Source of the DNA: Candidatus Liberibacter europaeus
Lineage (GTDB): Bacteria > Pseudomonadota > Alphaproteobacteria > Rhizobiales > Rhizobiaceae
Assembly: GCA_003045065.1 (NCBI GenBank)
Contig: PSQJ01000001.1
Span: forward strand, 248,001 to 312,000
DNA: 64,000 bases
Reading direction: 5' to 3'
The stretch's first letter is position 1. Each line of letters opens with the position of its first letter. Under the pieces are notes generated by a model. That model made no database searches, was not told where the DNA came from, and was given only the letters and a program-made list of their open reading frames with translations. Shown here piece by piece: positions 51,604 through 62,521 of the stretch. The position numbers and the translations under genes are program-made.

Positions 51604-52714
51604 TTAAGCTATTTTTTTGATTGCGAGTGCCGCTTTCATAAAATCGTCAAGATTTCCGTCTAAAACATCAGAAGGGGAAGGTTTCTCTATATTTGTGCGT
51701 AAATCCTTCACCATTTGGTATGGCTGTAATACATATGATCTAATCTGTCTACCCCAACCGATTTCTGTTTTAGAAGATTCTCCTATATTAGTCATTTCCT
51801 CACGTTTTTTGAGTTCAAGTTCGTAAAGCTTAGCGCGCAGCATATTCCATGCTTGAGCTTTGTTTTTATGTTGAGAACGTTCCTGTTGACATTGTACAAC
51901 TATGTTAGTTGGAATATGTGTGATTCGCACTGCTGAATCTGTCGTATTGACGTGTTGTCCTCCTGCTCCTGAGGCTCTATAGGTGTCAATGCGACATTCG
52001 CTCTCATTTATTGCTATTTCGATTGATTCATCTATAACTGGATAAACCCCAATAGAAGAAAAGGAAGTATGTCTACGGGAATTGCTATCATAAGGTGATA
52101 TTCGTACGAGTCTATGAACACCTGTTTCCGTTTTTAGCCAACCATAAGCATTATGTCCTTTGATTAACAAAGTGGCTGATTTTATTCCTGCTTCTTCGCC
52201 ATCATGTATTTCTAGGAGATTTGTTTTGAAATTTCTCCTCTCGGACCATCTGATATACATTCTTAATAGCATATTAGCCCAATCTTGGCTTTCTACTCCC
52301 CCTGCACCAGAGTGTACTTCAAGATAGGCGTCATTGGCATCCGCTTCTCCAGAAAGCAGGCTTTCAAATTGTTTGTGTTCGGCATCTAATTTTAGCTTTT
52401 CTAAATCCGATATTGCTTCTTGAAATGTATCATCATCACCTGACTCTAAAGCTAGTTCTAACAATGTTATGTTGTCACAAAGGCGGTTTTGTAGTTCTTT
52501 TATGTCATGAATTGCATCTTCAAGATGCTGACGTTCACGCAGTAATATTTTAGCTTTTTCTGCGTTTTCCCATAAACTTGAGTTTTCTGCCTCATGATTT
52601 AGACAGTGCAAGCGTTGGATTGCATTATCCCACTCAAAGAGACCTCCTGAGCAGTTCAATAGCCCTCTTGATATCATTTATAATGTTTTGAGTTTCGTTA
52701 TTTAGTTGAGACAT
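51604..52714 (-). CDS. prfB: Peptide chain release factor 2, with programmed +1 frameshift
   Basis: RF2 ends translation at UGA and UAA. The true start is the ATG at 52714: 26 codons read MSQLNNETQNIINDIKRAIE then LLRRSL, ending in CTT TGA. A +1 shift there enters the main frame (EWDNAIQRLHCLNHEAENSS), giving about 369 residues. The GGQ motif is in GAGGQHVNTTDSAVR and the codon-recognition loop is RISPYDSNSRRHTSFSS (SPY as in other Alphaproteobacteria). mrcA lies upstream on the same strand. Confidence 0.95.
52634..52648 (-). promoter_or_regulatory. prfB recoding site (internal Shine-Dalgarno, CUU UGA)
   Basis: On the minus strand the sequence is AGGAGGTCTCTTTGA. An AGGAGG lies exactly 3 bases before CTT TGA, the same spacing as in E. 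coli prfB, where low RF2 makes the ribosome slip +1 at the UGA. This gives autoregulation of RF2. Confidence 0.93.
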
Positions 52715-52779
52715 GTTTTTAATTTCCAATGTTAATAAACTGTCAATAATTGTTTTGTAGTAAACCTTATATAATTATA

Positions 52780-55242
52780 TTAGTATAGCCCCTTTGTTTT
52801 AGAGCGAAATATTTGTTCGGCTTGAGGTGATCTTCTTAATATTTCTTCAGAAGAAGCATTGTTACTCTCATCAATCACTGTATAGGTTTTAGATGGTCCC
52901 GTTCCAGGCTTAAAAGCTTCAATAATTGTATTAGGATCATTCTTTTTGGCTAACATTCCTGTCCACTTATTGATAGGGATTAGCTTCATCCCTTTTGGTA
53001 TTACGAAACGGGAAGGTGGAATATCTTTAAGCGCTTCTTTCATGAAAGAATTAAAGATTGGCGCCGCAAGAGTTCCTCCGCTTGCATTATTTATTAAAGG
53101 CTCCGGAAGGTCATAACCTATATAGAGACCAGCTACTAGCGTAGTAGTATATCCTATAAACCAAGTATCTCTTGAGCTGCTAGTTGTGCCAGATTTGCCA
53201 GCAACTGATCCTTTCAGTTTAATTGTGCCTGCAGCAGTACCATGTTTAATAACTCCTTCTAACATAGAAGTAATTTGATAAGCGGTCATAGGATCTAATA
53301 CTTGTTCTCTTTTATCAATTATTTCTGGCTCATCTTGTCCAATCCAATTTTCGTAGTTACAATCATCGCAAATACGTTTTTCTTGGTTGAATATTGTTTT
53401 TCCGAATCTGTCTTGGATACGATCAATAAATGACGGTTTAACTTGTTTCCCTCCATTAGCAAAGACCGCATAAGCTGCAACCATACGAAGAACAGTGGTT
53501 TCCCCAGCACCTAATGACATTGCTGAATTTGTTGGCATTTTGTCATAAATACCAAAGTTTTCGGCATATTCAGCTAAGACACTCATTCCCATATGGTGAG
53601 CAAGACGCACAGTCATGAGATTACGGGATTTTTCGAGTCCAAAACGTAAAGTAGATGGTCCGGAAAATGTTTTGCTGGAATTTTCTGGTCGCCAAACTTT
53701 ACCTTCGTTGTTAACGATTTCAACTGGACCATCCATAATAACTGATGCTGGTGTATAGCCGTTATCTAATGCCGCGGCATAGGGAACTGATTTAAAACAA
53801 GATCCTGGTTGACGCATTGCTTGGGTAGCACGGTTAAATTCTGAGTGCGAATGTGAAAACCCCCCTACATTTGCTAGGACTCGACCAGTACGAGGATCCA
53901 TTGCTATGAATCCTCCTTGCACCTTGGGAATTTGACGCAACCTCCATCCCTCTCCGACATCTTCCACATAGATTACATCACCAATGGATATAATATGGCT
54001 AGGTTCTTGGTCGGATGGTTGATTATCTGGCAAAGAATTATAAGCCCAACGCATGGAATCTACTTCAATCACGCCTTTTTTTCGTTCAGGGTTAATTTTT
54101 CCATTAGAATCTACTACTGGACGCAATCCTATTGTGATATTAGATTTTGATATTTCTAGAACAACAGCAATATTCCATTCTGGAACATCATATAATAGAG
54201 GGATTGATGTCAAAGCACGTCCCCATTCTTCTTTTTTTAAGTCTATATGAGTTATTGGTCCGCGAAAACCACCATATTGATCATAATTTATTAATCCATC
54301 TTGCATAGCTTTTCTAGCATATGATTGTAATTTTGGATCAAGAGATGTTCGAACATAAAAACCGTCTTCTTGGATTGGTTTTTCTCCATAAAGCACGTTG
54401 AGTTGGCGTTTTACTTCATCAGCAAAATACTCAGTTCCAATTAGATTAATTCTACCTTGTCTATTACTAACCTTAAGAGATTTGCTTTTTGCAATATTAG
54501 CTTGTTCTTGGGATATATATCCATTTTCTGCCATACGATCTATGACCCAATTGCGTCTAGCAATTGCAGCTACAGTTTTTCTAAATGGATTATAATTGCT
54601 TGGACCTTTAGGGAGGGCGGCTAGATATGCTGCCTCCTCTATGGTTAATTCACTTACTGACTTGTCAAAGTAGGTTAAGGCTGCCCCTGCTATTCCATAG
54701 GAATTAAATCCAAAAAAAATTTCATTTAAATAGAATTCCAAGATTTTTTCTTTATTATATGCTTTTTCGAGGCGGAAAGATAATAGTATCTCCTTAATTT
54801 TGCGATCTATGGTTTGATTGGAGCTTAAAAGAAAATTTTTTGCAACTTGTTGTGTTATGGTTGAGGCACCCTCTGGACGCCTGCCATGACCAAAATTTTT
54901 TATATTATGTATAGTAGCTCGAATAATTCCTAATAAATCAACCCCTGAATGGTGATAAAAATTTTTATCTTCGGCAGAAACAAAAGCATATTTGACGTGA
55001 GCAGGTATTGTTTGAATAGGCAAAAATAATCTATTTTCTTTTGCATATTCTGCCATAAGCGAGCCATCGCCTGCATGTATCCTAGTTGTAATGGGAGGTG
55101 AATAAGAATTCAGAACGGCATAATCAGGGAGATTCTGAGAAATTTTGGCTATATAAATGCTAGCCCCTAATATAGCCCCTAGGACTGAATAAGTAGCAAA
55201 TCCAAAAAAATATCCAAGCAAGCTAACTATACGAGAATACAC
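52780..55242 (-). CDS. mrcA: Penicillin-binding protein 1A (glycosyltransferase/transpeptidase)
   Basis: Bifunctional peptidoglycan synthase of 820 residues anchored by an N-terminal helix (about 5-30). The glycosyltransferase domain has EDKNFYHHSGVDLLGIIRA and GASTITQQVAKNF; the transpeptidase has SCFK (SxxK), SRN (SxN) and KSGTT (KTG-box) at about 455, 515 and 685. It begins with a GTG after GGAG. It uses lipid II flipped by MurJ and linked to UppS-made carrier. In Rhizobiales an amidase gene usually lies between it and rne; none is seen. Confidence 0.95.
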   Translation of the reverse strand: MYSRIVSLLGYFFGFATYSVLGAILGASIYIAKISQNLPDYAVLNSYSPPITTRIHAGDGSLMAEYAKENRLFLPIQTIPAHVKYAFVSAEDKNFYHHSGVDLLGIIRATIHNIKNFGHGRRPEGASTITQQVAKNFLLSSNQTIDRKIKEILLSFRLEKAYNKEKILEFYLNEIFFGFNSYGIAGAALTYFDKSVSELTIEEAAYLAALPKGPSNYNPFRKTVAAIARRNWVIDRMAENGYISQEQANIAKSKSLKVSNRQGRINLIGTEYFADEVKRQLNVLYGEKPIQEDGFYVRTSLDPKLQSYARKAMQDGLINYDQYGGFRGPITHIDLKKEEWGRALTSIPLLYDVPEWNIAVVLEISKSNITIGLRPVVDSNGKINPERKKGVIEVDSMRWAYNSLPDNQPSDQEPSHIISIGDVIYVEDVGEGWRLRQIPKVQGGFIAMDPRTGRVLANVGGFSHSHSEFNRATQAMRQPGSCFKSVPYAAALDNGYTPASVIMDGPVEIVNNEGKVWRPENSSKTFSGPSTLRFGLEKSRNLMTVRLAHHMGMSVLAEYAENFGIYDKMPTNSAMSLGAGETTVLRMVAAYAVFANGGKQVKPSFIDRIQDRFGKTIFNQEKRICDDCNYENWIGQDEPEIIDKREQVLDPMTAYQITSMLEGVIKHGTAAGTIKLKGSVAGKSGTTSSSRDTWFIGYTTTLVAGLYIGYDLPEPLINNASGGTLAAPIFNSFMKEALKDIPPSRFVIPKGMKLIPINKWTGMLAKKNDPNTIIEAFKPGTGPSKTYTVIDESNNASSEEILRRSPQAEQIFRSKTKGLY

Positions 55243-56009
55243 CAGAAATTCTCCGATGTTGATGAAAAACGTTAAACGATTGATTAAACTTCAAAAACTA
55301 TACTAGACAAAAGTAATATGTGATTGCAACGATCCTATTTTTTGATCTTTTGCATCATCAAGATCAGTAATAAGTTCCTGTATGATTGATTTTTAATAAA
55401 AACGCAAGCTTTTACCTTGGTATAAGTGGATCGTAATCCTATTTTTAGATTACGGTAGACATTTTTATGTTATTTCTAAAAATTTTGCCATTGTATAGAT
55501 TGCCATGAACGATATTACGTTGATTAATTAAATTGTTGATATTTGACTAGACGCGTTTTTTTTGTTGCTATATTGCTATGTAAGGATTGCTAGTAAACAT
55601 TTATCTTGTGCTTTTGGAATAGTTTTTTACAGTGAATTGTATTATTGTTAAAAAGTGAAGATATGATATACATAGATAGGTTATTTTTAGAAAACATTCT
55701 ATTTTTCATGGTTTTACCGATGCAAATCGGATTTCCTATCTTCTTTAAGTGGTTGATTAGGATATTTTTCGTTGGATTATTCCGCTATTGGGAGGGGTCT
55801 GTAGTATATATTTATAAGTTAGTTTGACTCATGTCGCATGAAAGTTGTTTAAGTTATATTATGCAAGTAGCACAGGTATGCTTCGTATTTTATGCTAAGT
55901 GCGCATTTGAGATCCAAATATCTTTATCATCAAGTGCTATCAATCTTATTTTTCTGAATTTTTTACTGATGCAGATTGTTCGGATTGAATGCCTAGGAGA
56001 GAGAATTTA
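55243..56009. other. Divergent promoter region, mrcA and rne
   Basis: About 770 AT-rich bases between divergent genes. It must hold both promoters and the rne leader. The N-acetylmuramoyl-alanine amidase gene found here in relatives is missing and no remnant is recognisable. Confidence 0.45.
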
Positions 56010-58223
56010 ATGGCCAATAAGATGCTTATTGATGCTTCGCACGTTGAGGAAACGCGCGTTGTTGTTTTGCGAGATAATCGCGTAGAAGAGATTGATTTTG
56101 AATCTGAACATAAAAAACAAATAAAAGGAAATATTTATCTGGCGAAGGTTACACGTGTTGAACCTTCTTTACAAGTAGCTTTTGTGGATTATGGAGGAAA
56201 TCGTCATGGATTTCTTCCTTTCCATGAAATTCATCCTGATTATTATCAAATACCATTTTCGGATCGTCAAGCAGCGTTGAAAGTTTCAAATGTTATTCAT
56301 GAGGATGAAGATGTTGTGATAGATGATAATATGGAATCAGTTGAACCTAGTGATATTAAAGAAGAACAAGGGGATATTGATTCTATTGTATCTGGCACTT
56401 CTGAAACCGAAGAAGAATCTGCTGAATGTTTAAATTATGATATAACTTCTGACAATGAAGATAATACAAGTGATAGTTTGCATAATGTATCTAAGAAGTT
56501 GCGAAGGCAGTATTGTATTCAGGAGGTCATCAAAAATCGTCAGGTTCTATTGGTGCAAATTGTTAAGGAAGAACGTGGAAATAAAGGAGCGGCAGTTACA
56601 ACGTATCTTTCTCTAGCAGGGCGCTATTCTGTATTAATGCCAAATAATCCTCGAGGAGAAAGTATTTCTCGAAAAGTAACTAATCCTATTGATAGAAAGA
56701 ATCTTAAAGAGATTGCGCGTGGTCTTGAAGTACCTGCGAGTATGGGTGTGATTTTGCGTACGGCTGGGGCATCTCGTACTAAAATCGAAATAAAACGAGA
56801 TTTTGAATATTTGATGCGTCTTTGGGATAGTGTGCGTAATCTTGCTCTAAATTCGGTTGCGCCTCACTTAGTATATGAAGAAGGAAGTTTAATTAAGAGA
56901 GCAATTAGAGATCTTTGTGGCAGGGATATATCAGAAATTATTGTCTCTGGGGAAAAAGGATACAATGAGGCAAGGGATTTTATGAAACTATTGATGCCTA
57001 GTCATGTTAGAATAGTTCAGCCATATCGTGATGTACATCCAATTTTTTCTCGTTCTGGTATTGAGGCTCAATTGGATTGCTTGCATCAAACAGAGGTTAC
57101 TTTGCCATCCCGAGGATATATTATCATTAATCAAACGGAAGCTCTTGTCGCTATAGACGTTAATTCAGGCCGTTCAACACGAGAACATTCCATAGAAGAT
57201 ACCGCTCTTCAAACTAATTTAGAGGCTGCCGAAGAAATTGCACGTCAGTTACGTCTTCGTGATTTAGGTGGTTTGGCAATTATTGATTTTATTGACATGG
57301 AAGAAAAGAAGAACAATCGTTCTGTTGAAAAAAAACTCAAAGATAGTTTGAAAAGAGATAGAGCACGTGTTCAAGTTGGTTCAATATCTAATTTTGGTCT
57401 TTTAGAAATGTCTCGGCAACGTATTCGATCTTCTGTTTTAGAAAGCACTACAAAAACTTGTGCTCATTGTAAAGGAGCTGGATATGTTCGTTCTCAGTCA
57501 TCAATAGCATTAAGCGTTTTAAGAAACATAGAGGAGTATTTATTGCAATGCACTAAATATAATATTATTGTTCATACACAGCCAGATGTTGTATTGTATT
57601 TGCTAAATCAGAAACGTGCAGCAGTTGTTGAATATGAGAATAGGTTTGGTGTTTCAATTAATATAGTTATAGGGCTTAATCTAGAAAATAAGTTTGTTTA
57701 CATTGAGAAGGGATCTCCTGTTAATTCTCCAGTAAAAATTGAAAATGCAGTTGATTTTTCTAAAATTCAAGAAGCAGAAAATTATTTGACAGATAATGGA
57801 ATAGGTGAATATTCGCAATCATCAGAAGATATGAAAAAGGGTGAGCATGCAGAAAGCCAGCCAATTTCTATAGATGAAAAAGATGTAGCCGATGCTTCTA
57901 CCTTTACATCCTCGTCTACTTATAGGAGGAGGAGACGACGTGTTAGGCGCAGGCGTCCTGTTCTTGAAAATTGTGATATTTCTGCATCGGACGTTTTAGG
58001 TCCTATAAAAAATGTCGTTGATGATCCTTTGGCAAATCAAGATTTTATGCTTTCTGGGAATCATGATGAAAAATCTTTGGCTGTTATTTCTCATGATTCT
58101 TCCGAGCGTTCTGATTGTGATAAAGTTACTTCCGAGTCTATGCCCGAAAAAGATAGTGATCCTATAGAATCTACGCCTGTTAGAAAGTTTAGTTGGTGGC
58201 TACGTCGTAGTAGGTCAAAATGA
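56010..58223 (+). CDS. rne: Ribonuclease E
   Basis: Endonuclease for mRNA decay and rRNA/tRNA maturation. The 737 residues contain the S1 domain (about 37-200) split by an acidic insertion (EDEDVVIDDNMESVEPSD), the catalytic DNase I-like domain with metal Asp residues in LVAIDVNSGRSTREHSIEDT and GGLAIIDFIDME, and the zinc-link CAHCKGAGY. The C-terminal tail (about 230 residues) has an Arg-rich RNA-binding patch RRRRRRVRRRRP. The tail is short for the family. The ATG at 56010 follows AGGAGAGA. Confidence 0.95.
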   Translation: MANKMLIDASHVEETRVVVLRDNRVEEIDFESEHKKQIKGNIYLAKVTRVEPSLQVAFVDYGGNRHGFLPFHEIHPDYYQIPFSDRQAALKVSNVIHEDEDVVIDDNMESVEPSDIKEEQGDIDSIVSGTSETEEESAECLNYDITSDNEDNTSDSLHNVSKKLRRQYCIQEVIKNRQVLLVQIVKEERGNKGAAVTTYLSLAGRYSVLMPNNPRGESISRKVTNPIDRKNLKEIARGLEVPASMGVILRTAGASRTKIEIKRDFEYLMRLWDSVRNLALNSVAPHLVYEEGSLIKRAIRDLCGRDISEIIVSGEKGYNEARDFMKLLMPSHVRIVQPYRDVHPIFSRSGIEAQLDCLHQTEVTLPSRGYIIINQTEALVAIDVNSGRSTREHSIEDTALQTNLEAAEEIARQLRLRDLGGLAIIDFIDMEEKKNNRSVEKKLKDSLKRDRARVQVGSISNFGLLEMSRQRIRSSVLESTTKTCAHCKGAGYVRSQSSIALSVLRNIEEYLLQCTKYNIIVHTQPDVVLYLLNQKRAAVVEYENRFGVSINIVIGLNLENKFVYIEKGSPVNSPVKIENAVDFSKIQEAENYLTDNGIGEYSQSSEDMKKGEHAESQPISIDEKDVADASTFTSSSTYRRRRRRVRRRRPVLENCDISASDVLGPIKNVVDDPLANQDFMLSGNHDEKSLAVISHDSSERSDCDKVTSESMPEKDSDPIESTPVRKFSWWLRRSRSK

Positions 58224-58266
58224 TTTATTGCTTGTGTTTCGGGTAATATATTTTGAGTTTTATTTA

Positions 58267-58496
58267 TTATTGTGGCGCGTATTTTTGTATAGCTAATATT
58301 ATACGAGTTTGGCTAATCAGCATTTTGTGATATGGGATTACAGCTATAGCTATGATGATAGTTATTATTAAAGATACGGCGCCAAAGATGAGTTGTTTTT
58401 GGCTATTGATGATTGTATTATTTAATAAGGTACATTTTGACCTTTATTATTAGGTGTAACTTTCAAATATTTTTGCACAACTAAAAGGCGATACAT
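58267..58496 (-). pseudogene. Possible decayed small membrane protein
   Basis: From the ATG at 58496 a frame reads MYRLLVVQKYLKVTPNNKGQ then NVPY and stops at 58422-58424. An overlapping frame then reads NNTIINSQKQLIFGAVSLII followed by TIIIAIAVIPYHKML and SQTRIILAIQKYAPQ to TAA at 58267, with one membrane helix. A single -1 change would join them. The protein-like composition suggests a recently broken or overlooked small gene. The rest of 58224-58826 shows nothing. Confidence 0.35.
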
Positions 58497-58826
58497 AGTC
58501 AAAAAAGAACAAAATAGATGCTCACGTTTTCAGAGTTTTGCTATTGCTGATCATTATAGTTAATTGCATTCTCATCAACAAAAATGATACCAAAATTGCT
58601 ATGAACTTTACTTTAATTCATACTCTTGTCCATTCATTTGGACAAGGGAGGAATTAGCGGTTGCATGTAACCTTTATTAGAATTGCTTCCGGGGAAATTA
58701 TGGAATGTTTATCAAAAACACCGTAAACTCCATTCTTTCATGATGGGAATATATCAGGAGTGGTGTTTTTTTTGCCACAAATGTACTTTTTGCTTAAATA
58801 TTGTATATATGAATCAATAAATCTTA

Positions 58827-61535
58827 TTATTTTGCCTTTGATATATCCGAAGCTAATTTTTTGAAAGAGAAAAGTGTTTCCAATGCTTCTAAGGGGGTAA
58901 TTTCATTGATGTTAATTTCCTTAATTTTTTCAATTAACATATCACGTTCGGAGATAATTTGCGTTGATTTTTTCATTGGTGTTTTTGCTATTTGATAAGC
59001 AACTTGGTTATCTCCATGATTTTTATGGTATAATTTTTCAAATATTTTTAACACATCATATGCACGAGAGATAACTGAATTTGGCAGTCCTGCTAGCTTG
59101 CCTACTTGTATTCCATATGAATGATCAGCGATACCTGGAACAACTTTATGGAGGAAAAATATTCCTTCACTGTTCTCGCTTACCTGTAAGGTGGCATTAT
59201 GAAATCTTGTTAAGCTTTTCGATAAATCTGTCAATTCATGAAAATGGGTTGCTAACAGTCCACGACAACAATTAATTTCATGTAAATACTCTATAGTTGA
59301 CCATGCTATAGCAAGACCATCTAAAGTTGAGGTTCCTCGTCCAATTTCATCTAAGATGACGAATGATTTATTTGTTGCTTGATTCAAAATTGCTGCTGTT
59401 TCAATCATTTCTACCATGAAAGTAGAACGTCCACTTGCTAAATTATCGGCAGATCCTACTCTTGAAAATAATTTATCAACAATACCAATATGAACGAAAG
59501 ATGCTGGTACGTAAGATCCCATTTGTGACATGATTAAAATGAGGGCATTTTGTCGTAGAAATGTGGATTTTCCTCCCATATTGGGACCTGTGAGCAACCA
59601 AAGATTTCCAATATTTCCATTGTTACTGCATGATAAATCGCAATCATTAGCTATAAATGGTTTTGATAATTGTTGTTTGAGTGTTTTTTCGACAACAGGG
59701 TGACGTCCGTCTTTTACAATAAATTTCATTGAATCATCAATGATTGGGCGACAATAATTTTGTTCTTTAGCTAGCTTTGCTAAAGCTATTGATACATCAA
59801 TTATGTAGATTGCATTTGATGCTACATTTAGTGATTCCGATTGTTCTATTATAGATAGGGATAGCATTTCAAACGCTTCTAATTCAATTAATAATGCTTT
59901 ATTTGTAGCATTGTTAATACGATTTTCTAGATCAATTAGTTCAAGTGTAGTGAAGCGCATTAAATTAGCTGTAGTCTGGCGATGTATAAAGCGATTTTTT
60001 GCTTCTATATTTTGTGTTAATGCATTCGAATTATTGGAGTTTACTTCAATGAAATATCCTAGGTGATTATTGTGTTTGATCTTAAGATTTTTTATATTGG
60101 TTTCTTCTGAATATTCTAGTTGTAAAGACGCAATAATACGCTTAGATTGATCACGTAGCAATCTTGCTTCGTCTAAATCTGGATCGGATCCATCTCTTAT
60201 AAATCCCCCATCTCGTTTTAGAATAGGTAAATTTTCGGATAACATGGATGATAACGTTTCTTCAAGAGATTTGGGCAATGTTTTTAATTGTTCAGTAGCT
60301 TTACGTAATTCCTCCGTCATTTCATTTGCTGATATGATATTAAAAATATCTGTTCCAGAACGTATACCATCACGAATGATAGCTAGATCTCTTATTTCTC
60401 CCCTTCCAACCTTTATACGGGAAATAGCTCTTGGAACGTCAGGAGTTGATTTTAAAATTTTTTGAATGGGATCAATCAATTCTGGATTTTTAAGGAAGAA
60501 ATTAATTGAATCAAAGCGTGAATTGATTTGTTGATAATCAGTCAAAGGTGATGCTATTCGTTCGGAAAACAGTCGTCCACCGCCTCCAGTTATACTATAA
60601 TCAATGGTTTTTAAGAGAGATCCTTCGCGAGAGCCTGATAATGTATTTATGATTTCTAAATTAACTCGGGCAGCATAATCAATAAACAGCTTTGATTTAA
60701 TATCGTCTCGTTCAGGTTTGCCGATAGTAGATTTTTCTAACTGTTGTGTTTTTTTGATATAAGAAATAGCTGCTGCCGCTGCTGTTTTTTCAGATAGAGA
60801 GAAATGACCAAAGGAATCAAAAGTTGTTATATCGTAGTAATCAACAATGCGGTTTTCAGCAATAGTACTATCAAAGAATACACATGGTTGCGGTATTGCT
60901 AAATTCCCTAACGTATCAAATATTGACTTATTTTCAGGATTAAGTAATTCTTTTTCCGAAAATATGACTTCGCGAGGATCAATTCTCATTATATCTGAAA
61001 TTAACCTATTTTTATCTGATGAAGATATTTTGAAAATACCAGTGGATATATCAATCCAAGCTATAGCCCATTCTGTTTTAATACGTGATATGGCCATTAA
61101 ATAATTGGAATTTTTTGGGGAAAGCAGATGCTCGTCGGTGATTGTTCCTGGTGTTACAAGTCTCACTACATTGCGACGTAGTAGCGACTTATTTCCGCGT
61201 TTTTTTGCGTCGGAAGCAGATTCAATTTGTTCACATATAGCAATTCTATAACCTGCATTAATTAGTTTTTGAAGATAGTTATTTGCTGTATGTATTGGAA
61301 CTCCACACATTGGAATGTCTTTTCCTAGATGTTGTCCTCGTTTTGTTAGTGTAATTCCAAGGCAGCGAGAAGCTTCAATAGCATCGTCAAACAACAATTC
61401 ATAAAACTCTCCCATTTGATAAAACAATAAGCTATCAGGGTTGATAGATTTTATTTCAATATATTGACGAATCATGGGAGTTGCTGACTTATGTATCTTA
61501 TCTGACCGCGTCTCATGATATGATTCTTTTGTCAT
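58827..61535 (-). CDS. mutS: DNA mismatch repair protein MutS
   Basis: The 902-residue protein recognises mismatches. It has the mismatch-contact motif GEFYELLFDD (Phe and Glu) at about residue 44, the connector and clamp domains, then the ATPase with Walker A GPNMGGKSTFLRQ (about 660), DEIGRGTSTLDG (Walker B) and ATHFHELTDL. All key residues are present. It converges with rne. In Rhizobiales glnD lies beside mutS; not here. Confidence 0.96.
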   Translation of the reverse strand: MTKESYHETRSDKIHKSATPMIRQYIEIKSINPDSLLFYQMGEFYELLFDDAIEASRCLGITLTKRGQHLGKDIPMCGVPIHTANNYLQKLINAGYRIAICEQIESASDAKKRGNKSLLRRNVVRLVTPGTITDEHLLSPKNSNYLMAISRIKTEWAIAWIDISTGIFKISSSDKNRLISDIMRIDPREVIFSEKELLNPENKSIFDTLGNLAIPQPCVFFDSTIAENRIVDYYDITTFDSFGHFSLSEKTAAAAAISYIKKTQQLEKSTIGKPERDDIKSKLFIDYAARVNLEIINTLSGSREGSLLKTIDYSITGGGGRLFSERIASPLTDYQQINSRFDSINFFLKNPELIDPIQKILKSTPDVPRAISRIKVGRGEIRDLAIIRDGIRSGTDIFNIISANEMTEELRKATEQLKTLPKSLEETLSSMLSENLPILKRDGGFIRDGSDPDLDEARLLRDQSKRIIASLQLEYSEETNIKNLKIKHNNHLGYFIEVNSNNSNALTQNIEAKNRFIHRQTTANLMRFTTLELIDLENRINNATNKALLIELEAFEMLSLSIIEQSESLNVASNAIYIIDVSIALAKLAKEQNYCRPIIDDSMKFIVKDGRHPVVEKTLKQQLSKPFIANDCDLSCSNNGNIGNLWLLTGPNMGGKSTFLRQNALILIMSQMGSYVPASFVHIGIVDKLFSRVGSADNLASGRSTFMVEMIETAAILNQATNKSFVILDEIGRGTSTLDGLAIAWSTIEYLHEINCCRGLLATHFHELTDLSKSLTRFHNATLQVSENSEGIFFLHKVVPGIADHSYGIQVGKLAGLPNSVISRAYDVLKIFEKLYHKNHGDNQVAYQIAKTPMKKSTQIISERDMLIEKIKEININEITPLEALETLFSFKKLASDISKAK

Positions 61536-61678
61536 GTTCTGTACATTTCCTTATGTATTAGAAATGAAAAGAGATAAACAAACAGATTGTATACTCTATG
61601 AATCAAGTTGTTTTGTTGATTTTTATTGTTTAGTATAAATCTTTCATTGATCCAAAATTTTTCAAAATTATTTAGTAT

Positions 61679-62164
61679 CTAAAATGAGGATTTTTTGTCT
61701 TTTTTCCATAGCAAAATCTCATTGTACACTATAAGGCATGCCCCAATAGATATTATAGAATCCGCAAAATTAAAAATTGCAAAAGACCAAGTATTGGTAT
61801 GGATCATTAAGTAATCAACAACGTAACCGTATAGACAGTTGTCCATTAAATTTCCCAGTGCTCCAGCTATGGTTAACATATATCCTATATTAGTAATAAG
61901 TTGATTTTTTGGTGTTTTGTTCCATATAAAAGTAATAAAAGCAATTATTAATACTCTGATAGTGATAAGTATCCAAGGAGATATATTGGATAGCATGGAA
62001 AAAGATACACCAGGATTATGTGTGCGATATAAGGTAATAAAAGTAAAAATATCAAATGGTTGGTGTAGGGTTAGATACGATTCAACTGCTATTTTGATTG
62101 CTTGATCTATAATTAACAAACATATGATTACAGTAAAAACTATAATATATCGACAGGAAATCAT
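61679..62164 (-). CDS. lspA: Lipoprotein signal peptidase
   Basis: Cuts the signal peptide of lipidated prolipoproteins. The 161 residues form four membrane helices with the catalytic motifs GALGNLMDNCLYGYVVDYL and FNFADSIISIGA, which supply the two active-site Asp residues. It would mature the small lipoproteins in the 44 kb island. It lies between mutS and ihfB on the same strand. Confidence 0.95.
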   Translation of the reverse strand: MISCRYIIVFTVIICLLIIDQAIKIAVESYLTLHQPFDIFTFITLYRTHNPGVSFSMLSNISPWILITIRVLIIAFITFIWNKTPKNQLITNIGYMLTIAGALGNLMDNCLYGYVVDYLMIHTNTWSFAIFNFADSIISIGACLIVYNEILLWKKDKKSSF

Positions 62165-62521
62165 TCTCTTAACCTCACAAATTATCGTTAAATAATTCTA
62201 CAAATACTATGACTATTTATCATGATTTTTATGATCATAATACTTCATGCTGCAAACAAATAATTGATATCAAATTAACAAAAAAAAATTGATTTATAAG
62301 CACCTATAATCGAACAATAAACTACAATGCTATCACTTTAACGTAGGCAAAATCATTATTTTTAAGATAGAAAGTAAGTGATTTTTGTTATATTGATTGG
62401 CAAACAGCTTGAGATAAGCTTATTTATGATTAACTGCCTTTTTTATATCACGAATGACTTATTGTTTGCCACATAAGGTTTTTTCGTTCACCAAAAAGAA
62501 TTATAACTTCAGGGACAAATC
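62165..62521. other. Intergenic stretch, ihfB to lspA
   Basis: About 360 AT-rich bases ahead of lspA. I see no gene and no strong terminator; it probably holds the lspA promoter. Confidence 0.4.

Noticed and set aside
55645..55827. 60-codon hydrophobic frame in the rne leader
   Set aside because: Phe/Ile-rich as expected for AT-rich sequence; no Shine-Dalgarno and no conservation argument.
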